Shown here: in pieces, positions 24,826-32,889 of the stretch
Layout of the letters: every line of letters begins with the position of its first letter
How positions within the stretch are numbered: the stretch's first letter is position 1
Assembly (NCBI GenBank): GCA_030651135.1
Contig: JAUSCS010000013.1
Location: 124,001-188,000, forward strand
Reading direction: 5' to 3'
Origin: Candidatus Woesearchaeota archaeon
GTDB taxonomy: Archaea; Nanobdellota; Nanobdellia; Woesearchaeales; JACPBO01
DNA length: 64,000 nt
Translations under genes and position numbers: made by a program
Notes under the pieces: generated by a model
What the model was told of the DNA's origin: nothing
The model's database searches: none
The model's input: only the letters and a program-made list of their open reading frames with translations

Positions 24826-26467
24826 TTTCCTTCTCTGCTTTCTTTAATATCTTTACGATACCATTATTGGCATCAACTTCAACTAAATCCCCCTCTTTGA
24901 GAATTTTTGTTGCATATTTAGTCCCAACAATGCAAGGTATCTTAAATTCTCTGGATAAAATAGAAGCATGGCATGTTAAACCTCCTGTATCAGTTATAAT
25001 CGCTGCAGCTTTCTTCATTGCGGGCACTATATTGGGGCCAGTCATCTGCGATACTAAGATATTGCCGAAATTCATTTTTTTCATATCTTCAACTGTCTCG
25101 ATAATGCTGACAATTCCCTTAGCATAGCCAGGATATGCTACCATTCCTATAAGATTATCAGGTTCTGTTTTTATGCCTTCAATTGAAATCTCTTTTTTGA
25201 AATTGTCAATTTCTTTTCCATAATAGAATATAATTTTATCTTTATCGAGATAATACAAGCTGTGCTTCTTTCTTAGTTCTAATTCAGAATTTGCATGCTT
25301 ATGCAAGAGTAATGCCTCTTCAAACTCCCAAGGAAATAGAAATCCAATTAATTCAAATGTTGTTCCAGTTCTCTTTGCAGCCTCTCTTAAAAAAGGCTCG
25401 TAACAATAAAAAAGATGATAAAATGTATCTTTCCTATAGCCTTTTAGCCAAACCAGTTCTGAAGCAAATCTAAGTAACTCTTTGTCTTTTTTATTTGGCT
25501 TAAAACTAGAAAGAATCTCATTCTGCTTAGATTCGATCTCCTTATGCTTCTTTTCTATTTGGTTTAACAGCTCTTTAGCTTTTGCTAAACCAATTTCTAT
25601 GAGTTCATCAACTCTTTCAAAAAAATGTGTAATGTCCTCTTTAGGCCCTATGTACATATAAGGCATCCAACAATATTTTTTATAATGTTTAATTAATTTA
25701 TTGTACGAAATAGGTTTTTGTTTCTTAATAGATAAAATTAACTTGCCTTTTGAAAAAGTTTTACCTGAAAATTTCCTGTCTTTAAGAATTTCAATGCAAA
25801 TTTCTAAAAGTTCCTTCTCTTCTTTTTCCCGAAAACTCTCTTCTCTGGGAGTAGTTAAGATAATCCAGCATTCAGTTAAATCTAATTCCTTTTTACTGGT
25901 TTCAATTAAATCCCGTATTTTATTAAGGACAGCATTTGATACTCTCTGCTGTTCTTCATCTGGAAGAAATGTTAAGATGCCTCCAATCAAATGATTTTTC
26001 CTTTGGAGTTCTGCTAATTTTTTGAATTCTGAAACAATTTCCAAATCAGACATCTTAGCAAAATCTAATGCCATGAATCTTTCTGATTTATTCATAAGCT
26101 CTCTAGCTAATTTGCGGTACTCTGCAACTCTATTTTTGTGCTCTTTTGTCATGTTAATTATGAATCCTGATAAAATATCTGCCGCTTTGTTAAACTGAGC
26201 TCTTTTAAGATGATAAGAGGCAGTGCCATTATTCCACTCAACAAATCCTTCTTTAATATATTCGCCAGCATTCACTAAGGGATAATCTCGGATAGGGTTG
26301 ATTAAATTATAGGCAAATAAAGAAACATAATTTGTATTCGGGATATCTGATAACTTAAACCAAATCCCTTCTTTTGCAGAAGAAGTAATAAGATTCTCTT
26401 TCTCCCCCTTCTTCTTCGTTAAAGCAATAATGGGCTGAGTTTTCTCTTTCATTTCCTTTTTTGCCAT
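24818..26467 (-). CDS. PEP-utilising-enzyme swivel-domain protein
   Basis: 549 residues. Residues ~435-540 form the phosphohistidine swivel domain of PEP synthase/PPDK proteins: GMVAYPGYAKGIVSII, ILVSQMTGPNIVPAMKKA, then DTGGLTCHASILSREFKIP with the phospho-accepting His, and GDLVEVDANNGIV. The first ~430 residues are helical and not the usual ATP-grasp or PEP-binding domains, so this is not a complete PEP synthase. It could be a phosphotransfer protein working on another substrate. Its ATG lies 22 bases past tRNA-Ala(CGC), with AAGGAAACAG as ribosome-binding site. Confidence 0.8.
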   Translation of the reverse strand: MAKKEMKEKTQPIIALTKKKGEKENLITSSAKEGIWFKLSDIPNTNYVSLFAYNLINPIRDYPLVNAGEYIKEGFVEWNNGTASYHLKRAQFNKAADILSGFIINMTKEHKNRVAEYRKLARELMNKSERFMALDFAKMSDLEIVSEFKKLAELQRKNHLIGGILTFLPDEEQQRVSNAVLNKIRDLIETSKKELDLTECWIILTTPREESFREKEEKELLEICIEILKDRKFSGKTFSKGKLILSIKKQKPISYNKLIKHYKKYCWMPYMYIGPKEDITHFFERVDELIEIGLAKAKELLNQIEKKHKEIESKQNEILSSFKPNKKDKELLRFASELVWLKGYRKDTFYHLFYCYEPFLREAAKRTGTTFELIGFLFPWEFEEALLLHKHANSELELRKKHSLYYLDKDKIIFYYGKEIDNFKKEISIEGIKTEPDNLIGMVAYPGYAKGIVSIIETVEDMKKMNFGNILVSQMTGPNIVPAMKKAAAIITDTGGLTCHASILSREFKIPCIVGTKYATKILKEGDLVEVDANNGIVKILKKAEKENE

Positions 26468-26489
26468 CTGTTTCCTTATTTATAATTAA

Positions 26490-26659
26490 TGGACCCATCG
26501 GGACTTTCATAGCCTCTTTGTTTGCGAAGCAAACCTAGGCGAGCGCACGCAGTGAAGCGAGCCGCATTTCACGAGGCTTTTTGCGTCAGCAAAAAGGCTC
26601 TTTTGAACCCGAGACATCCCCGCAGCGAACGGAGCATTCTACCGCTGAATTATGGGCCC
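26490..26659 (-). tRNA. tRNA-Ala(CGC) with a T-loop intron
   Basis: Acceptor GGGCCCA pairs with TGGGTCC and has the alanine identity pair G3:U70 and A73. D arm ATTC/GAAT, anticodon stem CTCCG/CGGGG with loop TTCGCTG (anticodon CGC). T stem TCGGG/CCCGA is interrupted: a 98-base insert at about 26505-26602 splits the loop TTCAA|GT. The insert contains several hairpins and a REP-like segment. The 5' junction GGTTCAAA and 3' junction GAAAGTCC are shared with two other tRNA genes here. Exact splice points are inferred. Confidence 0.88.
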
Positions 26660-26665
26660 ATTGAA

Positions 26666-26767
26666 TGGACTCGCCGGGACTTTCAAATCCTGAGTTTCCT
26701 CATGAATGTTTGAACCCGAATCTCACCCAAGCCAAGGGCGTATTCTACCAGGTTGAATTACGAGCCC
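26666..26767 (-). tRNA. tRNA-Ala(GGC) with a T-loop intron
   Basis: Acceptor GGGCTCG/CGAGTCC with G3:U70 and A73; anticodon stem CGCCC/GGGTG and loop TTGGCTT (anticodon GGC). T stem TCGGG/CCCGG is split after TTCAA by about 29 bases (26681-26709) containing a small TGAG-GAAA-CTCA hairpin. It lies six bases upstream of tRNA-Ala(CGC), so the two share a transcript. Confidence 0.9.
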
Positions 26768-26789
26768 ATATAGCAAAAGAATAAGAGAT

Positions 26790-26799
26790 AATATTTAAA
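26790..26799 (-). promoter_or_regulatory. Promoter of the tRNA-Ala pair
   Basis: The minus strand reads GTTTAAATATT about 25-30 bases before the tRNA-Ala(GGC) 5' end, the expected TATA position. No other promoter is apparent before the operon that follows the tRNAs. Confidence 0.6.
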
Positions 26800-26801
26800 C
26801 C

Positions 26802-27014
26802 TTACTTAACCGCCAGCTTTATATCTTCTTCATGTATTGTTTTTCTGCCGGCGTGCTTTGAAACCTGCACTGATCTTTCTGCAATATCCTTCGCAGTATC
26901 TTCGAGAACTTCCCTGAATGCGTCGATAGCGTCTTCTCCTACGCGGCCAGCTCCGTTCTTGATCAAGATCCGAGCAACTGCCGCTCTTGGGATTATTGCG
27001 GTTCTTTTTGCCAT
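26802..27014 (-). CDS. Archaeal histone (HMf-like)
   Basis: 70-residue histone-fold protein: RTAIIPRAAVARILIKNGAG, then RVGEDAIDAFREVLEDTAKD and AERSVQVSKHAGRKTIHEED-I. Length and positions match tail-less archaeal histones that wrap DNA as dimers and polymers. Start at ATG 27014, with GGTGATT just upstream; a TTG three codons earlier is less likely. A TATA-like TTTTAAATAAAA lies upstream. Confidence 0.95.
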   Translation of the reverse strand: MAKRTAIIPRAAVARILIKNGAGRVGEDAIDAFREVLEDTAKDIAERSVQVSKHAGRKTIHEEDIKLAVK

Positions 27015-27108
27015 AATCACCAAGTAGAATGTTTTTATTTAAAAATGTTGTTGTTTTTTCAAAAAAAATGTAATACTGCAGTATTGTGAATTTAGCCCTT
27101 AATTTATG

Positions 27109-27227
27109 AAAAAACACCACCACTGACGCAGATGGGGGGGAGGGTTGGCTCCTTCAGAGTACCCCATAGGGCAAAATCGAATGAAATGAGGTTTTGACCG
27201 TCTGCAGTCAGTTGTGGTGGTGTTTTT
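27109..27227. other. Long inverted repeat between histone and foldase genes
   Basis: The left arm (27109-27132) AAAACACCACCAC..TGACGCAGA pairs with the right arm (27201-27227) TCTGCAGTCAGTTGTGGTGG-TGTTTT with two small bulges. The interior (about 68 bases) is G-rich on one side (GATGGGGGGGAGGG). A perfect AATACTGCAGTATT palindrome lies nearby (27072-27085). The flanking genes diverge. It could be a MITE-like element or a structured RNA. Confidence 0.6.
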
Positions 27228-27321
27228 GTAATGTATGGTTTTTCTTCAAAACGCTTCAGAAAAGTAAATAATTATAAAAAACCGATAGCTTTATTAATCA
27301 ATTATTTTTGCTAACCACTCA

Positions 27322-28296
27322 ATGAAAGAAAGAAAATTGAGGGTGAAGAAGAACAGGCTGTTTATTATATTGGGGATTATTGCTCTGATAATCATCATAA
27401 TAATTGCTGTTTCTATTAACAAGACAAAAAAGCAGGTCATTGCAACTGTGAATGGCGAGCAAATTTACTTAGAAGATATAGACAAAGAATATAATAACAT
27501 AATCTTGAATTACCCTTATGCCACAAAAGAAATGGTTCTTAACTTGTCAATAAATGAGAAATTGTTGCTTCAGGCTGCTACCCAGGAAAGCATATCTGTT
27601 TCAAATAGGGAGGTTGATGATTTAATCTCCTCAATGCTGTCAAAAAGCGGCATCAGCATGGACATATTAATAGCCAACCTGGTCCAAAACAACATGACAA
27701 TTAGTGACCTGCAAAACCAGTACAAAAAGCAGATAACTATACAGAGGCTTATAGATAATAAAATAATGCCTTTCGTAAATGCAACTGAAGAGGAAGCTGA
27801 GAGCTATTATAACAGCAACAAGAATCGATACAAGACTGAAGAAAGCTTCACAATCCAGCGGTTATTGATTACAAAAGAAGATATGGCTCCTGAAGAAGCA
27901 TCTAAAAAAGCCAATGAAATAGGAGCAAAGATATTTTCGCACAATACAACAGATATAAGCAACTTTGATGAATTCATAGCTAATTTTTCAGATGATGCTA
28001 CAGGCGGAATTTATGTAATCAAAAGAGGAATGCTGGATGAGGCTTTTGAAAAAGTTGTTTTCAATCTTCTTACAGGCGAGATCACAAGATACCCTGTGCC
28101 GACTCCAGACGGATATAATTTTGTAAAGCTGCTCAACAAAACAATAGAAAGAATTCCTCCTTATGTGGAAATAAAAGAGAATGTTAAGAATGATCTAAAA
28201 GAGATGAGGCTGAATAATGAGTTTGCAGCTTATCTGGCAAAACTAAGAAGCGAGGCTAAGATAACAATCAATTATGGCTTATTGAGTAGTTCTTGA
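27322..28296 (+). CDS. Membrane-anchored SurA/parvulin-type peptidyl-prolyl isomerase
   Basis: 324 residues. A basic N-terminus and one hydrophobic helix (~12-32, FIILGIIALIIIIIIAVSI) anchor it with the bulk outside. Residues ~38-150 look like a SurA N-terminal chaperone domain (VIATVNGEQIYLEDIDKEYN). Residues ~165-270 look like parvulin (ESFTIQRLLITKEDMAPEEA, ANFSDDATGGIYVIKRGML, FNLLTGEITRYPVPTPDGYN). Predicted extracytoplasmic folding factor. The family is far commoner in bacteria, so an acquired gene is plausible. Confidence 0.82.
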   Translation: MKERKLRVKKNRLFIILGIIALIIIIIIAVSINKTKKQVIATVNGEQIYLEDIDKEYNNIILNYPYATKEMVLNLSINEKLLLQAATQESISVSNREVDDLISSMLSKSGISMDILIANLVQNNMTISDLQNQYKKQITIQRLIDNKIMPFVNATEEEAESYYNSNKNRYKTEESFTIQRLLITKEDMAPEEASKKANEIGAKIFSHNTTDISNFDEFIANFSDDATGGIYVIKRGMLDEAFEKVVFNLLTGEITRYPVPTPDGYNFVKLLNKTIERIPPYVEIKENVKNDLKEMRLNNEFAAYLAKLRSEAKITINYGLLSSS

Positions 28297-28788
28297 TTAT
28301 TTCATATTGAAATGTTTTCTTAATAAGAACAAAAGCTCTGGGTGGAATTTCTCTCTGTCTTTAATCATTTTCTGGATCTTATCTAAACTAAAGAATTCAA
28401 CTTTTTCAACTTCTACAGGGTTTATTTTAAATGATCCATTAAACACAGTTCTGAATGTAGCCAGGAATTTTCTGAAATTGCCTGTAACAGTGTAAAGATC
28501 TTTGTGCGCAAAATCAATCTTCGCCATAGTTCCGATTTCTTCTTTCAGCTCTCTTAAAGCTGCTTTTTCATAGCTTTCCCCTGACTGGGCATGGCCGCCA
28601 GCGCTGGTGCACCAATGCAGCGGACAAAAAGATGTGCATTTGCTTCTTAATTGCAAAGCCATTTCCCCTTTATCGTTGAAAACTAGAACATGAACTATCC
28701 TGTGAAGGAGCTGTTTTTCATAGATTTCTTTTTTAGAAGCTCTGCCTGTGATCTCATCATTTTCATTCACTGAATCTAAAAATTCCAT
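28297..28788 (-). CDS. Nudix hydrolase, IPP-isomerase-like
   Basis: 163 residues with a Nudix box GGHAQSGESYEKAALREL followed by KEEIG. The N-terminus (EFLDSVNENDEITGRASKKE) and HRIVHVLVFNDKGEMALQLR match the Nudix subgroup related to isopentenyl-diphosphate isomerase (YfcD-like). WCTSAGGH resembles the isomerase active-site region, but the short length favours a diphosphate hydrolase. Ends base-to-base against the foldase gene. Confidence 0.88.
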   Translation of the reverse strand: MEFLDSVNENDEITGRASKKEIYEKQLLHRIVHVLVFNDKGEMALQLRSKCTSFCPLHWCTSAGGHAQSGESYEKAALRELKEEIGTMAKIDFAHKDLYTVTGNFRKFLATFRTVFNGSFKINPVEVEKVEFFSLDKIQKMIKDREKFHPELLFLLRKHFNMK

Positions 28789-28824
28789 CGTGGCTCTTAT
28801 ACGAATAATAAAAAAAATAAAAAA

Positions 28825-30090
28825 TTAAAGCTCTGCGCTTGTTAAAATATTTATCCTCGTCTCTGTATTCCTGACTTTTGAGTCCATTGCAATCAGGTGC
28901 TTTATGCTCGATCTTTCAGCAATCTGAATCAATGCCCTGTCAATTATGCCGTCAAAGACAACTGCATAGCAGCCTGCGCCCAGGCTTTTTATTGTTGTCA
29001 GCAATTCCGATACAGGAACTTTTCCAAGAGTATTTGATTTTTCATCCAGAATATATGCTGCCCTTGTCCCTATAAGATCTTCAAGCATTCCCTTGAATGT
29101 TTTCTTTTCCTCAGGTGTTGCTATTGTTTTTCTTATCGGTGCAGGCGCATAAGAAGGCCTTGAAGGCTGTACAGGCTGCTGCATCGGCATCACTTGCCTT
29201 TGCGATGCAATAATTCTGCCTGCTGCTGTTGGTGCTCTTGATTCGCTTTCTGCGCTTCTTGAAACATCCAGCTTTAGCTGCTCTGCGCTTATTCTGCTTC
29301 TCAGTGCCTTGTGTATTTCCTTCTTTGTTATTTCTTCAACTTCTTTTCCATCAGGAGCTTTTACTGCATAGTCTATGTCCGTCGCAGACAACAATTCCTT
29401 TAAAATCAGGTCTCCGCCTCTGTCTCCATCAACAAATGCAGTAATTGTTTTTCTTTTGCTTAAGTCAATAATTGTCTGCGGAACAGATGTGCCGTTCATT
29501 GCTATTGCATTTTTTATGCCGTGCTTTAACAGATTGAGAACATCTGCCCTGCCTTCAACAACAACAATTTCATCAGATTCATCAATTGCCGGGCCTGCTG
29601 GCAGCCTGTCTTCGCCATATTCTGCTATTTCCATAACCCTTACAGAATAAGCCACTTCATCAGCAAGCTCCTGTGAATCCGGCATTGTTGTGTCAATAAG
29701 GCTTTTTAAAAGTTCTTTTGCCCTCTCTATAACAAAGCTTCTTTTTGAAACCCTGACATCTTCAATATTCTGCACTTTTGTTTTGGCATTGCACGGGCCT
29801 ATCCTTTGTATTATCTCAAGCGATGCTGCAACTATTGCTGTTTCTGCTTTATCTAATGAAGACGGAACTATTATTGATCCTGTTGTTTTGCCGCTTCTTG
29901 TTTCGAGATTAACTTCTATTCTTCCTATTTTTCCGCTTCTCTGCAGCTCTCTAAGCTCAAGATCTGCTCCAAGCAGGCCTTCTGTCTGCCCGAATATTGC
30001 TCCAATCACATCGGGTTTATCAACTACGCCCTCTATTTCTATAACTGTATGAACTATGTACTTTGACGAAACCGGTGCTATTTTTCCCAT
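28825..30090 (-). CDS. dnaG: Archaeal DnaG primase-like protein
   Basis: 421 residues from ATG 30090, selected because GGAGG lies six bases upstream. The archaeal DnaG N-terminus (KIAPVSSKYIVHTVIEIEGV, GAIFGQTEGLLGADLELREL) is clear. The Toprim domain (~165-250) shows EIVVVEGRADVLNLLKHGI and TAFVDGDRGGDLILKEL, with the catalytic Glu and DGD. Archaeal DnaG has primase activity in vitro and is a subunit of the RNA exosome. The Pro/Gln-rich linker around 300-330 precedes a C-terminal domain. Confidence 0.95.
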   Translation of the reverse strand: MGKIAPVSSKYIVHTVIEIEGVVDKPDVIGAIFGQTEGLLGADLELRELQRSGKIGRIEVNLETRSGKTTGSIIVPSSLDKAETAIVAASLEIIQRIGPCNAKTKVQNIEDVRVSKRSFVIERAKELLKSLIDTTMPDSQELADEVAYSVRVMEIAEYGEDRLPAGPAIDESDEIVVVEGRADVLNLLKHGIKNAIAMNGTSVPQTIIDLSKRKTITAFVDGDRGGDLILKELLSATDIDYAVKAPDGKEVEEITKKEIHKALRSRISAEQLKLDVSRSAESESRAPTAAGRIIASQRQVMPMQQPVQPSRPSYAPAPIRKTIATPEEKKTFKGMLEDLIGTRAAYILDEKSNTLGKVPVSELLTTIKSLGAGCYAVVFDGIIDRALIQIAERSSIKHLIAMDSKVRNTETRINILTSAEL

Positions 30091-30110
30091 TTTTTCCTCC
30101 AATAATCAAT

Positions 30111-30170
30111 CTAGAAGGAGCATACTAATTCATTCTCATCTACACAACTATCGAATGAAATCATAATCAT
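30111..30170 (-). CDS. Possible 19-residue leader ORF before dnaG
   Basis: An ATG at 30170 preceded by GGAAGGAAGC opens a short frame (MIMISFDSCVDENELVCSF, then TAG), ending 21 bases before the dnaG ATG. A TATA-like stretch (AAAAATAAG on the minus strand, ~30198-30208) would start transcription near it. It could be a regulatory leader peptide or chance. Confidence 0.25.
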   Translation of the reverse strand: MIMISFDSCVDENELVCSF

Positions 30171-30473
30171 GATGCTTCCTTCCAAAAAGCTAGAACAGGC
30201 TTATTTTTCTCTTTAACGTCTATTTTTTCCTTTTTTCAATGAAAAAATAATAAATAAAGTGAAATTGACCTTAATTTTGATTTTTCAGCCTATTTTTGCT
30301 TTTTTATGACTATTAATTGTTTTTTAACGTTTTTAAACTTAAAATATGATGAATTCGGGTATTTTAACCCCCACATACACACCATATTTTCTTTAATTAA
30401 AGATACAGCGGGTATATTTAAAATTATTGGTTTATGATCTGATAATGCCGGCAATAAAAGCCGGAGTAACTTT
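30171..30473. other. AT-rich intergenic region
   Basis: Between dnaG and the secreted repeat protein I see only AT-rich sequence with a probable dnaG promoter near 30198-30250 on the minus strand. No convincing gene or strong hairpin. An open frame at 30290-30481 has no family signal and unlikely composition. Confidence 0.5.
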
Positions 30474-32129
30474 TTATCCAAATAGTTTAGTGAACCAACT
30501 GATAATCTTTTGAATTAAACCAGAGCTTACACATTTTCCGTCAACACAGACATTTGTTGAGCATTCAAAATTATTATCGCAAGCCTCTTCTGATTTCAGC
30601 TGTTCTTTGAATATTCCGTTATCTGTGCAATATTTTCCGCCTTTTCTATAACCAAAAGGATAACACTTTCCATCTAATGGGCAGGAATCCTTGCAGAATA
30701 GTGTTTCTTCTTTAGATTCTTTCATTTCTTCTTTTAATTTTTCTAAGTCTACTGGCTGCGTTATTACTGCAGTCGCAGTTGGCTTTGCCGCTGCAGTCGT
30801 AGCTGGCTGTACTACTCCGGCCACAGTTTGTTGCGCTACTCCAGTCACTCCAGTAACAGCTGGCTGTGCTGTTGTAATAACAGTTTCATAACATTCTTCT
30901 AAAACACTGAAAGAATTAACCCCGCATTTGGACTTATCTTGGTAGCAATGTCCTTCACAATACAGTTCTGCTTTTTTATTCCAAACTTCAGCAGGCAAGC
31001 ACCCTGCGTCTTGGGATACAGAGCTCGTCTTATCATAACATTCCCAGGCTGCGCGTTGAAATCCTCTTCCAACAATCTGTTCAGGAGTTACTTCTTCTCT
31101 TGGGATGCATTTGAATTCTGCATCCTCATTATTTCCATCTAATAGAATATATGCATATCCTCCGCAGCTGCTTTTCAAAGCAGTCTTTCTCCCCTTTTCG
31201 CCAATTACCTCCATTACACAACCAGTTTCTCCTTCACAACTTTGTCCAAACTCAGAATAACACTTTTGCAGCTGTTTAGATTCTAAAAATTTGCATGTTA
31301 CCTGTTCTTTTACATTTTCAACAGGGGCAGCAGCCTCAGTGGAATAACATTTTTCAGTTTTAGTAAATTCATCGAAGACGCATTTAACGTCAGCTCCACA
31401 ATTAAACTCTGCAGTTTCGTCAGCATTGTCAAAAGTCACATAAGCAACTCCGCCGCAAGCCAATATATTAACTTTACTTCCTTCTGAACCCATTATAGCC
31501 ATAGTGCAAGAGTCAGTTCCTGTGCAAGTCAGATCCTGAACATTAGGATAGTAACATGTGTGTGTGGAAGTAGAACCTAAAAATTTACATGTTAACTGTT
31601 CATATAGCAGGTTATTTTTATTAGGAATCTGAGCCTCACATATTTTAGTTTGAGTAGCTTCATCGAAGACGCATTTAACTGCCATCTGAGTTTCGGTGCG
31701 GGTAGAGCAATTTTTAGTTTGGGTAGCTTCATCTACGACGCAGTTAACTGCTTTCTCAGGTTCTGGTGTATAACAATTGACCTCTACAGTTTCGTTAAAA
31801 CCGTCAATAATGACATAACCGACATTATTGCACGCTTTTATATCGACTTTAGACCCTTGTGTACCCATTACATTCATAGTGCAAGAGTCAGTTCCTGTAC
31901 AGGACAGATCAATATTAGGGGCGTAACATGTCTGTGTGGAATTAGACGCGGAAAATAAACACGTTACCTGCTCATATACTGTTGTTGAAGTAGTTGATGT
32001 CTGGCCGTCTGTTGGCGTTTCTTCTCCTTGGTCATTTGTAACCATTCCAGTAATCAAGTCGAAAATACCAGCATAAGCGATTGAACTGCTCAATACTGCA
32101 ATTAAGAATAATACGATAATCTTTTTCAT
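30474..32129 (-). CDS. Secreted Cys-rich repeat protein
   Basis: 551 residues with an N-terminal signal peptide (KKIIVLFLIAVLSSSIAYAG). Three repeats of ~65-100 residues follow, each with a Cys pattern: TCLFSASNSTQTCYAP, SCTGTDSCTMNVMGTQGSKV, then a VGYVIIDG-type strand and C. Shorter CVFDEATQTK units alternate. A Thr/Ala/Val-rich linker (~440-470) leads to a C-terminal Cys-rich region (CKDSCPLDGKCYPFGYRKGG, NFECSTNVCVDGKCV) and a short hydrophobic helix. Probably a disulfide-stabilised surface protein; binding partner unknown. Confidence 0.75.
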   Translation of the reverse strand: MKKIIVLFLIAVLSSSIAYAGIFDLITGMVTNDQGEETPTDGQTSTTSTTVYEQVTCLFSASNSTQTCYAPNIDLSCTGTDSCTMNVMGTQGSKVDIKACNNVGYVIIDGFNETVEVNCYTPEPEKAVNCVVDEATQTKNCSTRTETQMAVKCVFDEATQTKICEAQIPNKNNLLYEQLTCKFLGSTSTHTCYYPNVQDLTCTGTDSCTMAIMGSEGSKVNILACGGVAYVTFDNADETAEFNCGADVKCVFDEFTKTEKCYSTEAAAPVENVKEQVTCKFLESKQLQKCYSEFGQSCEGETGCVMEVIGEKGRKTALKSSCGGYAYILLDGNNEDAEFKCIPREEVTPEQIVGRGFQRAAWECYDKTSSVSQDAGCLPAEVWNKKAELYCEGHCYQDKSKCGVNSFSVLEECYETVITTAQPAVTGVTGVAQQTVAGVVQPATTAAAKPTATAVITQPVDLEKLKEEMKESKEETLFCKDSCPLDGKCYPFGYRKGGKYCTDNGIFKEQLKSEEACDNNFECSTNVCVDGKCVSSGLIQKIISWFTKLFG

Positions 32130-32373
32130 TGTTGATTCACCTCTACAAACTTATGTTATAATTTCTATTTTAGACTCACATATATATTAAGATATCGAAT
32201 TTGCCCCAGCCATTCCCCCTAGTGAAAACACCCTCCCATATTGCACATAATTATATCATATATAATTATAAAAGCACGAGGCAAAATTTACAGATAGTGC
32301 AAGAAGTAATTTACCACCGTTAAGTGGCTAATAAATGGAAACATTTATATATGAGTCATCATTAAATATCGTA

Positions 32374-32751
32374 ATGAAACCCATAATCATCAGACTTTAT
32401 GAACTTTTATTGGCAGATCCAACTAAAGATGCCGATTATACCGAAGGTAATGAAGTAAATGGATATAGGGTATTTGGCTCAGCTTTGGAAATGGCAGACA
32501 GGTTTTCTGGTGCATTTAATAAAAAACCAATTGGTTCACCATGTAATCTGTTAACTGGACCATCAATATGGCATGTAGATAATTGCACTATAAGGTATGA
32601 TACTAAAAGGGATAAAGAAATACCAAACAATCCGCTTTGTTTTGGCTATTTAACTGTTGTAGGTTCTAGACCAAATATTGATAAAGTTAATAAAATTTTA
32701 ACAGATTCATTTTCACGAATAGATGATCTAGTAAAAGACTGCGAATATTAA
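32374..32751 (+). CDS. Hypothetical protein, probably leaderless
   Basis: 125 residues from ATG 32374 (KPIIIRLYELLLADPTKDAD). A TATA box CATTTATATAT at 32341-32351 lies ~25 bases upstream, so the mRNA should start at this ATG; an earlier ATG at 32335 overlaps the TATA. No family recognised. Segments NGYRVFGSALEMADRFSG and FGYLTVVGSRPNIDKVNKIL suggest a small alpha/beta fold. Monocistronic. Confidence 0.6.
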   Translation: MKPIIIRLYELLLADPTKDADYTEGNEVNGYRVFGSALEMADRFSGAFNKKPIGSPCNLLTGPSIWHVDNCTIRYDTKRDKEIPNNPLCFGYLTVVGSRPNIDKVNKILTDSFSRIDDLVKDCEY

Positions 32752-32889
32752 TTACTTCTTGCCATTTATTCTTTTTTATTAGTTGCGCTAATACACGACC
32801 CCTAACGAGAGAGCATAACAACGATTCGCACATCTTATTTGCTTCACACTTTCCAAACCTTTTTATATCATTGCCTTTTCCCTTATTTT

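Noticed and set aside
30290-30481. 63-aa frame upstream of dnaG
   Set aside because: Overlaps the end of the secreted protein gene in another frame, no ribosome-binding site, no family signal.
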